A DNA stretch of 64,000 nucleotides from Mycobacterium sp. 852013-50091_SCH5140682 (GCF_001665685.1 NZ_LZTB01000010.1:146661-210660), one strand, 5' to 3'; counted from the first letter of the stretch, positions 36,462-45,379 are shown. Numbers and translations: made by a program. Notes: a model not told the origin generated them from the sequence alone.

Positions 36462-37886
36462 ATGGCCTACGACGACCTGCGTAGCTTTTTGCAGACCCTT
36501 GACGAGCAGGGGCAACTGCTGCGCATCACCGACGAGGTGATGCCCGAACCGGACATCGCCGCGGCGGCCAACGCCGCGCCCCGGCTCGGCGACAACGCGC
36601 CGGCACTGTACTTCGACAACGTCACCGGCTTCACCAACGCCCGCATCGCGATGAACGTGCACGGATCGTGGGCGAATCACGCACTGGCATTGGGTTTGCC
36701 GAAAGATACCGGAGTCAAGGCGCAGGTGGAGGAGTTCATCGCGCGGTGGGCCGAGTTTCCCGTCGCTCCCGAATGGCGCGAGGACCCGCCGTGGGCGCAG
36801 AACACCCAGACCGGCGACGACATCAATATTTTCGAGGTACTGCCCCTGATCCGGCTCAACGACGGTGACGGCGGCTTCTATCTCGACAAGGCCGCGGTGG
36901 TGTCGAAAGATCCCGAGGACCCGGAGAATTCGGGTAAGCAGAACGTCGGGATCTACCGAATCGAGGTCAAGGGACGCCGCAAGCTGGCGCTGCAGCCGGT
37001 GCCGATGCACGACATCGCCCAGCACCTGCACAAGGCCGAGCAGGTCGGCGAGGATCTGCCCATCGCCATCACACTGGGCAACGACCCGGTGATCTCCATC
37101 GTCGCGGCCACGCCGATGGAATACGACCAGAACGAGTACGAACTGGCCGGGGCACTGCGCGGCGCTCCGGCGCCCATCGCCCGCTCGCCGCTGCACGGGC
37201 TCCCGGTCCCGTGGGGCTCCGAGGTGGTCATCGAGGGCGTCATCGAAGGGCGTAAGCGTGAAATCGAAGGACCCTTCGGCGAATTCACCGGGCACTACTC
37301 GGGTGGCCGCAACATGACCGTCATCCGCATCGACCGCATCTCCTACCGGGACAACCCCGTGTTCGAGCACCTGTACCTGGGCATGCCGTGGACCGAGATC
37401 GACTACCTCATGGCTGCCAACACCTGCGTGCCGTTGTACGAACAGCTCAAGAAGGACTTTCCCGAGGTGCAGGCCGTCAATGCCATGTACACCCACGGCC
37501 TGGTGGTGATCGTGTCCACCAAGAAGCGTTACGGGGGCTTCGCCAAAGCGGTCGGGATGCGGGTGCTCACCACACCGCACGGACTCGGCTACGCGGCGAC
37601 GGTCATCATGGTCGACGAGGACGTCGACCCGTTCAACCTGCCGCAGGTCATGTGGGCGTTGTCGACGAAGATGAACCCGGCCGGTGACCTCGTGCAGGTG
37701 CCCAACCTGCCGATCCTTGAACTCGCGCCGCAGGCCAATACCCCTGGCGTGGTGGACAAGCTCATCATCGACGCCACCACACCGGTGGCCGCGGATCGGC
37801 GGGGCAACTATGGCAACCAGGTGCGTGACCTGCCCGAGATGGGGCAGTGGCTCACCAAACTTCAACAGCTGCAAGCCAACCGTTAA
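36462..37886 (+). CDS. UbiD-family hydroxyarylic acid decarboxylase (subunit C)
   Basis: A 474-residue UbiD-fold decarboxylase that uses prenylated FMN. The sequence shows the N-terminal LRSFLQTLDEQGQLLRI, the central EYELAGALRGAPAPIARSPL, and the catalytic E-D-E-type region with EGPFGEFTGHYSGG near residue 268. It should reversibly decarboxylate an aromatic acid such as 4-hydroxybenzoate, vanillate or protocatechuate; specificity is not readable. It lies 20 bases after the UbiX-like gene and its stop overlaps the ribosome-binding site of the small subunit-D gene. Confidence 0.92.
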   Translation: MAYDDLRSFLQTLDEQGQLLRITDEVMPEPDIAAAANAAPRLGDNAPALYFDNVTGFTNARIAMNVHGSWANHALALGLPKDTGVKAQVEEFIARWAEFPVAPEWREDPPWAQNTQTGDDINIFEVLPLIRLNDGDGGFYLDKAAVVSKDPEDPENSGKQNVGIYRIEVKGRRKLALQPVPMHDIAQHLHKAEQVGEDLPIAITLGNDPVISIVAATPMEYDQNEYELAGALRGAPAPIARSPLHGLPVPWGSEVVIEGVIEGRKREIEGPFGEFTGHYSGGRNMTVIRIDRISYRDNPVFEHLYLGMPWTEIDYLMAANTCVPLYEQLKKDFPEVQAVNAMYTHGLVVIVSTKKRYGGFAKAVGMRVLTTPHGLGYAATVIMVDEDVDPFNLPQVMWALSTKMNPAGDLVQVPNLPILELAPQANTPGVVDKLIIDATTPVAADRRGNYGNQVRDLPEMGQWLTKLQQLQANR

Positions 37887-37897
37887 GGAGAGCACCC

Positions 37898-38137
37898 ATG
37901 ATGTGTCCGCGATGTGCGTTCGAGAGCATCGAAAAGCTCTACACCTCACCGGTTCCGGGGGCATGGGACGTGCTGCAGTGCCAGCAGTGCCTCTACTGCT
38001 GGCGAACCAGTGAGCCGGCGCGGCGCACCAGGCGCGACGCCTACCCGGACAGCTTCAAGATGACGGTCGACGACATCGTCAATGCCCCCGAGGTTCCGGC
38101 CGTTCCACCGTTGATCAGCGGTAGCGTGAAGCCATGA
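37898..38137 (+). CDS. Hydroxyarylic acid decarboxylase subunit D (VdcD-like)
   Basis: A 79-residue small protein with two CxxC pairs, CPRC near the start and CQQC near residue 30, probably a zinc ribbon. The later SEPARRTRRDAYPDSFKM segment is typical of VdcD/ShdD proteins that accompany UbiX/UbiD decarboxylases. The start follows an AAGGAG sequence that overlaps the ubiD stop codon. A second ATG immediately follows the first. The stop overlaps the next gene (ATGA). Its precise role in the complex is not established. Confidence 0.88.
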   Translation: MMCPRCAFESIEKLYTSPVPGAWDVLQCQQCLYCWRTSEPARRTRRDAYPDSFKMTVDDIVNAPEVPAVPPLISGSVKP

Positions 38138-38541
38138 CTGTGACCCTGCGTCATGCCATCAAGATCGCCGCGCCTCGGCACAAGGTGTTCAGCGCGCTGG
38201 CGGATACCGCCGAGATGGCGGCCTGGCACGTCGGCGGCATTGACGGCACGGTGGCCATCGGTGAGACCTTCCGCCTCAATCCCAAACCCGGGCTGAGTTT
38301 CGCGTGGCGCACCGTGGACATCACATCGGACGAGGCAATAAGCCAAGAATGCGTGGCCGGGCCGGGCAATTCAGCTGGTAAGACGCTGACATTCACGCTG
38401 TCGGACACCGACGAGGGCGGCACGCGCGTCGACCTCAGCGACGGACAGTGGCCGCCTGACGATCCCGGCCTGCCGTTCTGCAACACCCGCTGGGCCGAGG
38501 TGTTGCTGCGGCTCAAGCAGTACGTCGAAACCGGCGCCTGA
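38134..38541 (+). CDS. SRPBCC family protein in the decarboxylase operon
   Basis: A 135-residue START/Bet v1-fold protein: IKIAAPRHKVFSALADTAEM at the N-terminus, then a beta-rich centre and a C-terminal helix TRWAEVLLRLKQYVE. It looks like the AHSA1-type subgroup rather than the Rv0854 type at 15.2 and 20.9 kb. Its ATG overlaps the VdcD-like stop, so it is translationally coupled to the decarboxylase operon. An accessory binding role for the aromatic acid or product is inferred from position only. Confidence 0.82.
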   Translation: MTVTLRHAIKIAAPRHKVFSALADTAEMAAWHVGGIDGTVAIGETFRLNPKPGLSFAWRTVDITSDEAISQECVAGPGNSAGKTLTFTLSDTDEGGTRVDLSDGQWPPDDPGLPFCNTRWAEVLLRLKQYVETGA

Positions 38542-38613
38542 TCCACGCCGAATGGCCAGTTAGAGGACGCCTCTCACGAAAATGCGTGCAATAACCGGCC
38601 ACTCGGCGACAGA

Positions 38614-39612
38614 ATGGGAGCCATGCGCTTTGGACTCTTCATTCCGCAGGGCTGGCGACTGGACCTGGTAGGCATTCCCACTGAACAACATTGGCCCGTC
38701 ATGCGGGATCTGGCGGTATACGCCGACGCGGGCGAATGGGATTCGCTGTGGGTGTACGACCACTTCCACACCGTGCCGGTGCCCACCGACGAGGCCACCC
38801 ATGAGGCATGGACGCTGATGGCGGCCTATGCCGCGACCACCTCCCGCATCAAGCTGGGCCAGATGTGCACGGCGATGAGCTACCGCAATCCGGTGTATCT
38901 GGCGAAGGTCGCGGCGACCGTCGACGTGATCTCGGGTGGCCGCGTGCAGATGGGTATCGGCGGCGGTTGGTACGAGCATGAGTGGCGCGCCTACGGGTAC
39001 GGCTTCCCGTCCGCCGGCGTTCGGCTCGGCCGGCTCGATGAGGGCGTGCAGATCATGCGTGACGCGTGGCGCGACGGCCGGGTCAGCTTCGACGGCAAGC
39101 ACTATCAGGTGGACGGCGCGATCGTGGCGCCGAAACCCTTACACGCGAATGGTATTCCGCTCTGGATCGCCGGAGGTGGCGAGAAGGTGACCTTGCGGAT
39201 CGCGGCCAAGTATGCGCAGTACACGAACTTCACGTCCGAGCCGGACGGCTTCGCCCACAAGTCGCAGATCCTCGCCGAGCACTGCAAAGAGGTCGGCACC
39301 GACTACGACGCGATCGTCCGGTCGGCCAACTTCAACGCCGTCATCGGCACGTCGGAGTCCGATGTCGCCGAGCGGATCGAGCGCATCCGGGCCCGGCAGG
39401 TGCCGGTGGCCGGCGAGCCCGCCGTCGACGCCATGCTGGCGACCATGTCCTCGCCGGACTCCGCGACCGGCACCCCCGAACAGGTCGTCGAACGGCTCAA
39501 ACGGCTTCGCGACCTCGGGTGTGAGTACGCGATCATGTACTTCCCCGAGGCCGCGTACGACCGTTCCGGTATCGAACTGTTCGAGCGCGAAGTCATCCCT
39601 GCGCTGGGCTGA
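38614..39612 (+). CDS. LLM-class F420-dependent oxidoreductase (TIGR03560-like)
   Basis: A 332-residue luciferase-like TIM-barrel protein. MRFGLFIPQGWRLDL opens the barrel, YDHFHTVPVPTDEATHEAW near residue 50 and the GGRVQMGIGGGWYEHEW segment near 110 are typical of the F420-dependent subgroup. The first ATG at 38614 or the one 9 bases later may be used. It follows the decarboxylase operon by 72 bases in the same direction but need not belong to it. The convergent NTF2-like gene ends 20 bases inside its 3' end. Confidence 0.86.
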   Translation: MGAMRFGLFIPQGWRLDLVGIPTEQHWPVMRDLAVYADAGEWDSLWVYDHFHTVPVPTDEATHEAWTLMAAYAATTSRIKLGQMCTAMSYRNPVYLAKVAATVDVISGGRVQMGIGGGWYEHEWRAYGYGFPSAGVRLGRLDEGVQIMRDAWRDGRVSFDGKHYQVDGAIVAPKPLHANGIPLWIAGGGEKVTLRIAAKYAQYTNFTSEPDGFAHKSQILAEHCKEVGTDYDAIVRSANFNAVIGTSESDVAERIERIRARQVPVAGEPAVDAMLATMSSPDSATGTPEQVVERLKRLRDLGCEYAIMYFPEAAYDRSGIELFEREVIPALG

Positions 39613-39958
39613 CCTGGTAGAAGGTGATCTTCCAGCCGTCGGCGCCCAGGGTCGCCAACACGCTGAGGTTCAGCGGGATCGCCGTGCCATCGGGCCCGGT
39701 GAAATCCGCCCGTAGGTAACCCAGCGCGACGCCATCGGCGGGCCTGCGCGTTTCGTGGAACCGGTAGTCCACCGTCAACCCGACCGGTTGCGACTCGTAG
39801 TAGGCGTAGACGCCCTGCCTGCCCACGCTGAACGGGCGCAGCCCCTGGAAGATCGCGTCCTCGGTGAACACCGCGGCCACCCGGTCGGGATCATGACCGT
39901 CGATCCCGGCCTTCCACTCGTCGAGGAGTTGGCGAAGGAGCACCTCAGTGTCCGGCAC
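39593..39958 (-). CDS. SnoaL/NTF2-like protein
   Basis: A 121-residue cone-fold protein of the SnoaL/NTF2 superfamily (FTEDAIFQGLRPFSVGR, ADGVALGYLRADFTG). GTG start supported by an ACGGAGG sequence 5 bases upstream; the start lies 14 bases inside the end of the SDR gene. It should be co-translated with that SDR. Either an isomerase/hydrolase or a ligand carrier; no catalytic residues can be assigned. Its 3' end overlaps the convergent LLM gene by 20 bases. Confidence 0.8.
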   Translation of the reverse strand: MPDTEVLLRQLLDEWKAGIDGHDPDRVAAVFTEDAIFQGLRPFSVGRQGVYAYYESQPVGLTVDYRFHETRRPADGVALGYLRADFTGPDGTAIPLNLSVLATLGADGWKITFYQVSPAQG

Positions 39959-40664
39959 TTTGGCCTCCGTCGACGTGCAGGATCCCGCCGGTGACGAACG
40001 TGGCGTTCTCCAGGAACAGCACGGCCTCGACCACGTCGTCGATGTCACCCATGTGGCCGACCGGGTGCAGCTTGTTCAGGAACTCGTGGGTGGACGGATC
40101 GTGCATCGGCGTCCGTATGATGCCCAGAGCCACTGCGTTGGAACGGATTCCGCGAGTCGCGTACTCGATGGCCAGGGCCTTGGTGGCGGCGTTCAGGCCG
40201 CCTTTGGTCAGCGACGCCAGGGCCGACGGCACCTGGGAGTTGGCCTGATCGACCAGGCTCGTCGAGATCGTGACGATATGGCCACCCTCGCCGTGCGCCT
40301 CGACCGCGGCGATCCCGGCTCGGGTCAGCTCGAAGAAGCCGCGCAGGTTCACCCCGGTGATGGCGGCGTAGTCCTCATCGGTGTAGTCGGTGAACGGTTT
40401 GGAGATGAAGATGCCTGCGTTGTTGACGATGGTGTCGACCCGGCCGAACCGTCCGACCGCGGCGTCGACGATGCGCTGCCCGACGCCCGGTTGCCCGATG
40501 TCGCCGGCGACCGCCAGCACCATCGGGTCGTCGCTCGCCGCGATGCTGCGGGAGTTCGCGACGACGGCGTAGCCCAGCTTGCGGTAGCCCGCGACCAGCG
40601 CCTCGCCGATGCCCTGCGATGCCCCGGTGATGATGGCTACCTTCGGTGTGTTGTTCACGATCAT
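39945..40664 (-). CDS. SDR-family protein lacking the catalytic Tyr
   Basis: A 239-residue short-chain dehydrogenase by fold: ITGASQGIGEAL near residue 10 and NNAGIF near 80 are intact and the C-terminal ILHVDGG is normal. The active-site region reads STSLVDQANSQVPSALASLT followed by KGG, so the Tyr four residues before the catalytic Lys is replaced by Ala. It may be a non-classical SDR or not use the usual proton relay. The ATG chosen has an AAAGGA site just upstream. Translationally coupled to the SnoaL-like gene; divergent from a LysR gene that probably controls both. Confidence 0.85.
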   Translation of the reverse strand: MIVNNTPKVAIITGASQGIGEALVAGYRKLGYAVVANSRSIAASDDPMVLAVAGDIGQPGVGQRIVDAAVGRFGRVDTIVNNAGIFISKPFTDYTDEDYAAITGVNLRGFFELTRAGIAAVEAHGEGGHIVTISTSLVDQANSQVPSALASLTKGGLNAATKALAIEYATRGIRSNAVALGIIRTPMHDPSTHEFLNKLHPVGHMGDIDDVVEAVLFLENATFVTGGILHVDGGQSAGH

Positions 40665-40739
40665 GGTCCTTTCGGTGGTCCGTCGCCGGGTACAACAGAG
40701 CATCGGCGGCGGCGACTCCCGCAGGTCACGACTGGTTTG

Positions 40740-40753
40740 CTCCCTGCTGGGAG
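40740..40753. promoter_or_regulatory. Inverted repeat between LysR and SDR genes
   Basis: CTCCC-TGCT-GGGAG lies 23 bases before the lysR GTG in the 112-base divergent intergenic region. A LysR-type binding site is plausible but short palindromes occur by chance in G+C-rich DNA. Confidence 0.35.
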
Positions 40754-40776
40754 ACAGCGCCTACTAGTCTGCAACG

Positions 40777-41766
40777 GTGGAACTGCGTCAGTTGCGGTAC
40801 TTCGTCGTGGTCGCCGAGGAGCTGAACTTCGGCCGCGCCGCGGAGCGTCTGCACATCGCGGGCCCGTCGCTGTCCCAGCAGATCAAGGCGCTCGAGCGCG
40901 ACCTCAAGGTCAGCCTCTTCGACCGGGACCGGCGGTCGGTGGCCCTCACTCCGGCCGGCGCCGCGCTGCTGCCCGACGCCCGTGCCCTGGTCCGACACGC
41001 CGATGAATTCCGCAGGCGGGCCACGGGATTGGCGGTCTCCGATCCCGTCCGTATCGGCTACGTCAACTGGCGGCCCGCGGATCTGGCCGACCGGGCGGCC
41101 GGCGTCGCGCAACTACGGGTGGACACCTGGGTGATGCCGTCGCACACCCAGGCGGCGAGAGTCGCCGACGGCAGCCTGGACCTCGCGATCTGCTGGGTGC
41201 CCACCGATGACCTGGCCGAGCTGTCACTTGAGGCCCACCTCATCGGAGTGGACCGGCTGTACGCGCTGTGCGCAGGCACCGACGACAGCCCGGTCGCGGC
41301 CAAGGATGTGGTGGTGCTGGTCGATGCCGACGTGGCAAGTTGGTCGTCCTGGAATCGCTACGCCGAGGAGTTCGCCACGGCCACCGGGGCAAGGTTGATG
41401 CGCACCGACGACGGGGGTGTCACCGGGCCGACGTTCTTCGAGCACGTCCGTCGGCTGGGCCGTCCGGTACTCAACAACCCCAAGGGGCAGGATGCCCAGC
41501 TGCCCCGTGATCTGGTGCGACGCCCGATCGTCGACCCGGCGCCGCTGTGGACCTGGTCGCTGGTGTGGCGCCGTGCTGAGGACAACGCCGCGGTACGCGC
41601 GCTGATCGACGTATTCACCAGCGATGTGGGCGATCTAGGCGTTCACGGCGACGGCGTGTGGCTGCCGCCCGACGATCCCCATCGCGGTCGCGGTCAGAGC
41701 GGCCAGCACGACGATGACCGACCCGGCGACCAACGCGAGCTGAAACCCACTGTGCAGCAACGGTGA
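40777..41766 (+). CDS. LysR-family transcriptional regulator
   Basis: A 329-residue regulator. The N-terminal winged helix-turn-helix is typical (LRYFVVVAEELNFGRAAERL then SLSQQIKALERDL), followed by a linker helix and a periplasmic-binding-like effector domain. GTG start. The last ~40 residues (GRGQSGQHDDDRPGDQRE) are not domain-like and are read from DNA antisense to the convergent MFS gene, which overlaps by 132 bases; the conserved domain ends before this. Divergent from the SDR/SnoaL pair, its likely target. Confidence 0.88.
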   Translation: MELRQLRYFVVVAEELNFGRAAERLHIAGPSLSQQIKALERDLKVSLFDRDRRSVALTPAGAALLPDARALVRHADEFRRRATGLAVSDPVRIGYVNWRPADLADRAAGVAQLRVDTWVMPSHTQAARVADGSLDLAICWVPTDDLAELSLEAHLIGVDRLYALCAGTDDSPVAAKDVVVLVDADVASWSSWNRYAEEFATATGARLMRTDDGGVTGPTFFEHVRRLGRPVLNNPKGQDAQLPRDLVRRPIVDPAPLWTWSLVWRRAEDNAAVRALIDVFTSDVGDLGVHGDGVWLPPDDPHRGRGQSGQHDDDRPGDQRELKPTVQQR

Positions 41767-42789
41767 CACTGCGACGGGTCCGACGATCTGGCCGATCGAA
41801 TAGCCCACCGTCAGCAACGCGACGGCGCCCGGGAACTGCAGCAGCCGCCCGGCCGCCAGTGCCAGGACACTGACACCGATGAACGTGCCGCCGAACAGGA
41901 TTGCCCCGATGAGCGCACCGCTGCCGGACCCGGTGCAGGCCAACGCTATTCCGGCAGCCTGCAGCATGAGCGCCGCGGTGAGCAGCACGGGATGCGAATA
42001 GCGTGAGCTCAACCGCGCCCACACCACCGCCGACGGAATCACCGCGAGACCGACCAGCAACCAGGCACCGTTGCCAAGCCGTCCCGGTGAATGCTGCGCG
42101 ACGGCCGCGACCAGGAACGTACCGGCGATGATGTAACCCACGCCTTCGAGGGTGTAGCTGACGAGCAGCAGCGCAAAAGGCTTGTGCCGCTTGTGGTGCT
42201 GCTGTTCAGCAGCGTTCGTCACCGCAGGCGTGGCGAGCTTCGCGGGCATGAACCACGCCGAGACACTCAACAGCGCCGCCAACGCCGCTGCCGCCCACCA
42301 GGCGGCCCGCCAGTCCGCGGATGCCGGCAGTGCAAACACCAGCACCGCCGAGGCGGCGATACCAACCCCGACGCCACCGAAGGCCCAGCCCGCCAGGTGA
42401 GCCGGATGATCGTGCAACCGGTCCAGCAGCGTGTTGACGGCAATGACGAACACCAAGGCACTGGTGAAACCGGCCACCGTGCGCAGCGCTGCCCACGCAA
42501 TGACGTTGGTGGTCAACGCCATTGCCACCAGACTTGCCACCAGCACCAGCAGTGACCCGCGGCAGACGGACACCGACCGGGCCAGCCGTGGCGAGAACAT
42601 CCCGGCGAGCGCCCCGAGCAGATAGCCCACGTAGTTGGCGGTGGCCAACTGCCCGGCCGCTTCCGGGGACAGCTGAGCATGTGCGGTCATCAGCGGCAGG
42701 ATCGGCGTGTAGGCGAAGCGCCCGATGCCCATCGCTGCGCCCAGCACGGCGGCAGTTCCGACGATCTGCGCCCATGGGTGTTTCGGCAT
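41635..42789 (-). CDS. MFS transporter, YbfB/YjiJ family
   Basis: A 384-residue major facilitator with about twelve helices. GIGRFAYTPILPLM near residue 20, NYVGYLLGALAG and the central WAFGGVGVGIAAS are characteristic of the YbfB/YjiJ subgroup, whose substrates are mostly unknown. The 3' end overlaps the convergent LysR gene. No neighbour clearly supplies a substrate; the LysR/SDR pair next to it may be related. Confidence 0.88.
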   Translation of the reverse strand: MPKHPWAQIVGTAAVLGAAMGIGRFAYTPILPLMTAHAQLSPEAAGQLATANYVGYLLGALAGMFSPRLARSVSVCRGSLLVLVASLVAMALTTNVIAWAALRTVAGFTSALVFVIAVNTLLDRLHDHPAHLAGWAFGGVGVGIAASAVLVFALPASADWRAAWWAAAALAALLSVSAWFMPAKLATPAVTNAAEQQHHKRHKPFALLLVSYTLEGVGYIIAGTFLVAAVAQHSPGRLGNGAWLLVGLAVIPSAVVWARLSSRYSHPVLLTAALMLQAAGIALACTGSGSGALIGAILFGGTFIGVSVLALAAGRLLQFPGAVALLTVGYSIGQIVGPVAVSPLLHSGFQLALVAGSVIVVLAALTATAMGIVGRQPHAVAVNA

Positions 42790-42869
42790 TGCCCCATGGT
42801 GTGTCCCAAGCGGCCCAGCACACCACGTCCGATTATCTTGCAGCTGAAAGGCAAAGCCTCATACGGTGC

Positions 42870-43883
42870 TCACATGGTGAGAACGCCGCGGTAGCGGGCT
42901 CGTCCCTCCGCCATGGCGGCGTATGCGTCCGCCGCATTTTCCAGCGGGAACTCCTGGATCTGCGCCCGGACGTTGTTGAGCAGAGCGAAATTCATAGTGT
43001 CTTCGATCTGCGACGCCGTGCCCGACGGATGGCCCGTGACACTGAGTGCCGGGGTGATCAGGTGCAGCGGACTGATCGGCAGGGGATCAGCGGACACCCC
43101 GATCACGATGAGCTCGCCGCGCGGTGCCAGGCCGCCGATCGTCTGGCCGATCGCGTCGGAGTTCGCGGCGGTCGCCAGCACGACGGACACGCCGCCCAGC
43201 TTCTGTAGCGACTCGCTGACGTCCCCGGCCGTGGAGTCGATGTAATGGTGTGCGCCGAACCGCTCGGCGTCGGCGGCCTTGTCCGCGCCGCGCGCGATGG
43301 CGACGGTCTCGAATCCCATGGCCCGGGAGAACTGGATCCCGAGATGACCGAGCCCGCCCACGCCCAGCACGGCGACCCGATCACCGGCCACGGCCACACT
43401 GGTCCGCAACGCCTGGAACGTCGTCACGCCGGCGCAACCCATCGGCGCGGCTTCACTGAAGGACAATCCAGCGGGGATTCGCGCCAGCGCGGTGGCGGGT
43501 ACGGTCACCGACTGGGCGTAGCCGCCCGGGTACTGCCAACTGGGAATCTGGCCATTCAGACAGTGCATGAACTGACCCTTGCGGCACTGCGCGCAGTGAT
43601 TGCAGTTGCCGCCGAACCAGCCGACGGCGACCGAGTCACCGACGCCGAATTCCTCGACGCCGCTTCCTAGTTCGGCGATGATGCCGGCAATCTCGTGCCC
43701 CGGCGTCAGCGGCCAGGTCATCGCAGGGAAGTGGCCGCTGACGAACTCGCGGTCAGTGCCGCAGACACCGCAGGCCCGTACGTCGATGCGGACATGGCCC
43801 GGCGGCGGTGCGGTGGTCTCGACGTCGGTCAGCCGCAGCGGGGCGCCTGCGGTGTCGACGTGGACTGCCCGGTGCGTGGCCAT
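42870..43883 (-). CDS. Zinc-dependent alcohol dehydrogenase
   Basis: A 337-residue MDR-type alcohol dehydrogenase. The catalytic zinc site is seen in CGVCGTDREFVSGHFP and PGHEIAGIIAELGSGV, the structural zinc Cys residues in NCNHCAQCRKGQFMHC, and the NAD fold in AVLGVGGLGHLGIQFSRAMG near residue 173. Start chosen at MATHRAV behind an AGGAG sequence. It could act on aldehydes or alcohols made by neighbouring catabolic genes, but there is no direct link. Confidence 0.9.
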   Translation of the reverse strand: MATHRAVHVDTAGAPLRLTDVETTAPPPGHVRIDVRACGVCGTDREFVSGHFPAMTWPLTPGHEIAGIIAELGSGVEEFGVGDSVAVGWFGGNCNHCAQCRKGQFMHCLNGQIPSWQYPGGYAQSVTVPATALARIPAGLSFSEAAPMGCAGVTTFQALRTSVAVAGDRVAVLGVGGLGHLGIQFSRAMGFETVAIARGADKAADAERFGAHHYIDSTAGDVSESLQKLGGVSVVLATAANSDAIGQTIGGLAPRGELIVIGVSADPLPISPLHLITPALSVTGHPSGTASQIEDTMNFALLNNVRAQIQEFPLENAADAYAAMAEGRARYRGVLTM

Positions 43884-44005
43884 GGTGATCTCCTGTCGTC
43901 GGCGGACCTGAGGAACGTGTCCACTCTGGCAGGCGATGCGGCTCTTCGCCATGGCATCGGGCATGCCGGGCGAACCAGCTCTGCGAGATCAGGGTGAGAT
44001 CCTGT

Positions 44006-44075
44006 GCCGTCGCGAATGTGAAACGTCTGCGATCTGCCGCGCGTTTTTTCGCAGAGGATTCACACTCGCGACGGC
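44006..44075. terminator. Compound long hairpin between ADH and nitronate monooxygenase genes
   Basis: Outer arms of 17 bases (44006-44022 and 44059-44075, one mismatch; GCCGTCGCGA...) enclose a second perfect stem TCTGCGA/TCGCAGA (44026-44032 and 44049-44055). A run of six T lies in the inner loop. It sits 74 bases past the stop of the nitronate monooxygenase-like gene and 120 bases before the ADH start. The 265-base gap contains no gene. Terminator or attenuator-like structure. Confidence 0.5.
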
Positions 44076-44148
44076 CGCAGCCGGTTGCTAGTCAATTGCA
44101 CAGCATGGGTGACGCCCGGGTTGACCCGGTGGCTCGTCTAAGCCTCGG

Positions 44149-45171
44149 TCACGGCGCGAGGCCGGCGAGAATCTGTGCGGTCGGCTGGCGGCGCGCATGC
44201 CGGTACCCGGTGCCCGCCCACAGGTGCACGAGGTCGGGTTCGCCTGCCGCCGCGGCGGCCTTGCGCAGCGGGCTGGTGAGGAAGTGGATCGCGGGATAGC
44301 CCAATGGGGCCGAGGCCTCGTAGGTGTCGATGAACCGGTTACGCAGGCCCCGGGCCGGGCGACCGGTGAACGCTTTGGTGACAACGGTTTCGGTGCGCTC
44401 GGGATCTTCCAGGGCGGCTTGGTGGGTCGCCGACGCGCCGCTCTCGTCGGCCAGCAGCAGCACCGTCCCGACGGCCACGGCCTCGGCGCCGGCCTGCAGC
44501 GCCCCGGCGACGTCGGCTGCTGTGCCGATTCCGCCTGCGGCGATGACGGGCAGCCCGACCGTCGAGGTGATCCCCGCGACGAGTTCGCCGATGGGCAGGG
44601 CCTGGGGCGGATTGTCCGGGGTCAGCGTGCCCGAGTGCCCGCCGGCGCCGCTGGCCTGTACGGCCAGCGCGTCGGCGCCTGCCGCCGCGGCAGCCTCCGC
44701 TTCGGCGCGCGAGGTCACCGTCTGCACCACGGCGCTGCCCGCCTGCTGGAGACTGTGGATCACGTCGTGTCCCGGTATGCCGAAGGTGAAGCTGACGACG
44801 GGGACGGGGTTGGCCCGTAGCAGGTCCACTTTGGCGGCGAAGTGGTCGTCGCTGTCGTTCGGCGTGTCGGGCAGGGTGAGCCCGAACCGGTCTGCCTCAC
44901 GCTGCATGGCCTGGGCGTACTCCGCGTAGCGCTCGGGGGAGATCGGCACCGGGTTGGGGGCGAAAAGGTTGACGCCGAACGGTATCCCGGCATCACGCAC
45001 GGCGCGCATCTCGGCCTCGACGGCGTCTGGAGTCTTGTAGCCCGCGGCAAGGAAACCGAAACTGCCTGCGCTGTGCGCGGCGATCACCATGGCCGCTGTG
45101 GTGGGACCGCCCGCCATGGGTGCGGCGATCACCGGGATCCTCAGACCGAGATCCGCTATCGGTGAGCTCAT
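44149..45171 (-). CDS. Nitronate monooxygenase-like FMN oxidoreductase
   Basis: A 340-residue TIM-barrel FMN protein of the NMO/2-nitropropane dioxygenase family. The N-terminal LRIPVIAAPMAGG and AGSFGFLAAGY, QASGAGGHSG near residue 178 carrying the catalytic-position His, and AAGGIGTAADVAGALQAGA are class features. It oxidises alkyl nitronates such as propionate-3-nitronate, or related activated acids. The ATG has GAGGAGG five bases upstream. Divergent from the thiolase at 45.4 kb with a 208-base intergenic region in which no clear motif was found. Confidence 0.88.
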   Translation of the reverse strand: MSSPIADLGLRIPVIAAPMAGGPTTAAMVIAAHSAGSFGFLAAGYKTPDAVEAEMRAVRDAGIPFGVNLFAPNPVPISPERYAEYAQAMQREADRFGLTLPDTPNDSDDHFAAKVDLLRANPVPVVSFTFGIPGHDVIHSLQQAGSAVVQTVTSRAEAEAAAAAGADALAVQASGAGGHSGTLTPDNPPQALPIGELVAGITSTVGLPVIAAGGIGTAADVAGALQAGAEAVAVGTVLLLADESGASATHQAALEDPERTETVVTKAFTGRPARGLRNRFIDTYEASAPLGYPAIHFLTSPLRKAAAAAGEPDLVHLWAGTGYRHARRQPTAQILAGLAP

Positions 45172-45379
45172 GATTGCCTCCTCGAATCCACTGTGGACAG
45201 TAGTGCGGTCGGCTGCGCTCGACCAGAACGACCGGTACAACGATCGTCGGGCGTGCATCTGCCCGTCGGCTAGGACCAGATTCCTCAGTGTTGTGAGGCG
45301 ACGCCTCCCACCGCACACTGAAGTCCCTGTCGGCCCACCGGTGTGCGCGGTACCCTCGCCTCGACCGAGGGAGCCGGTA

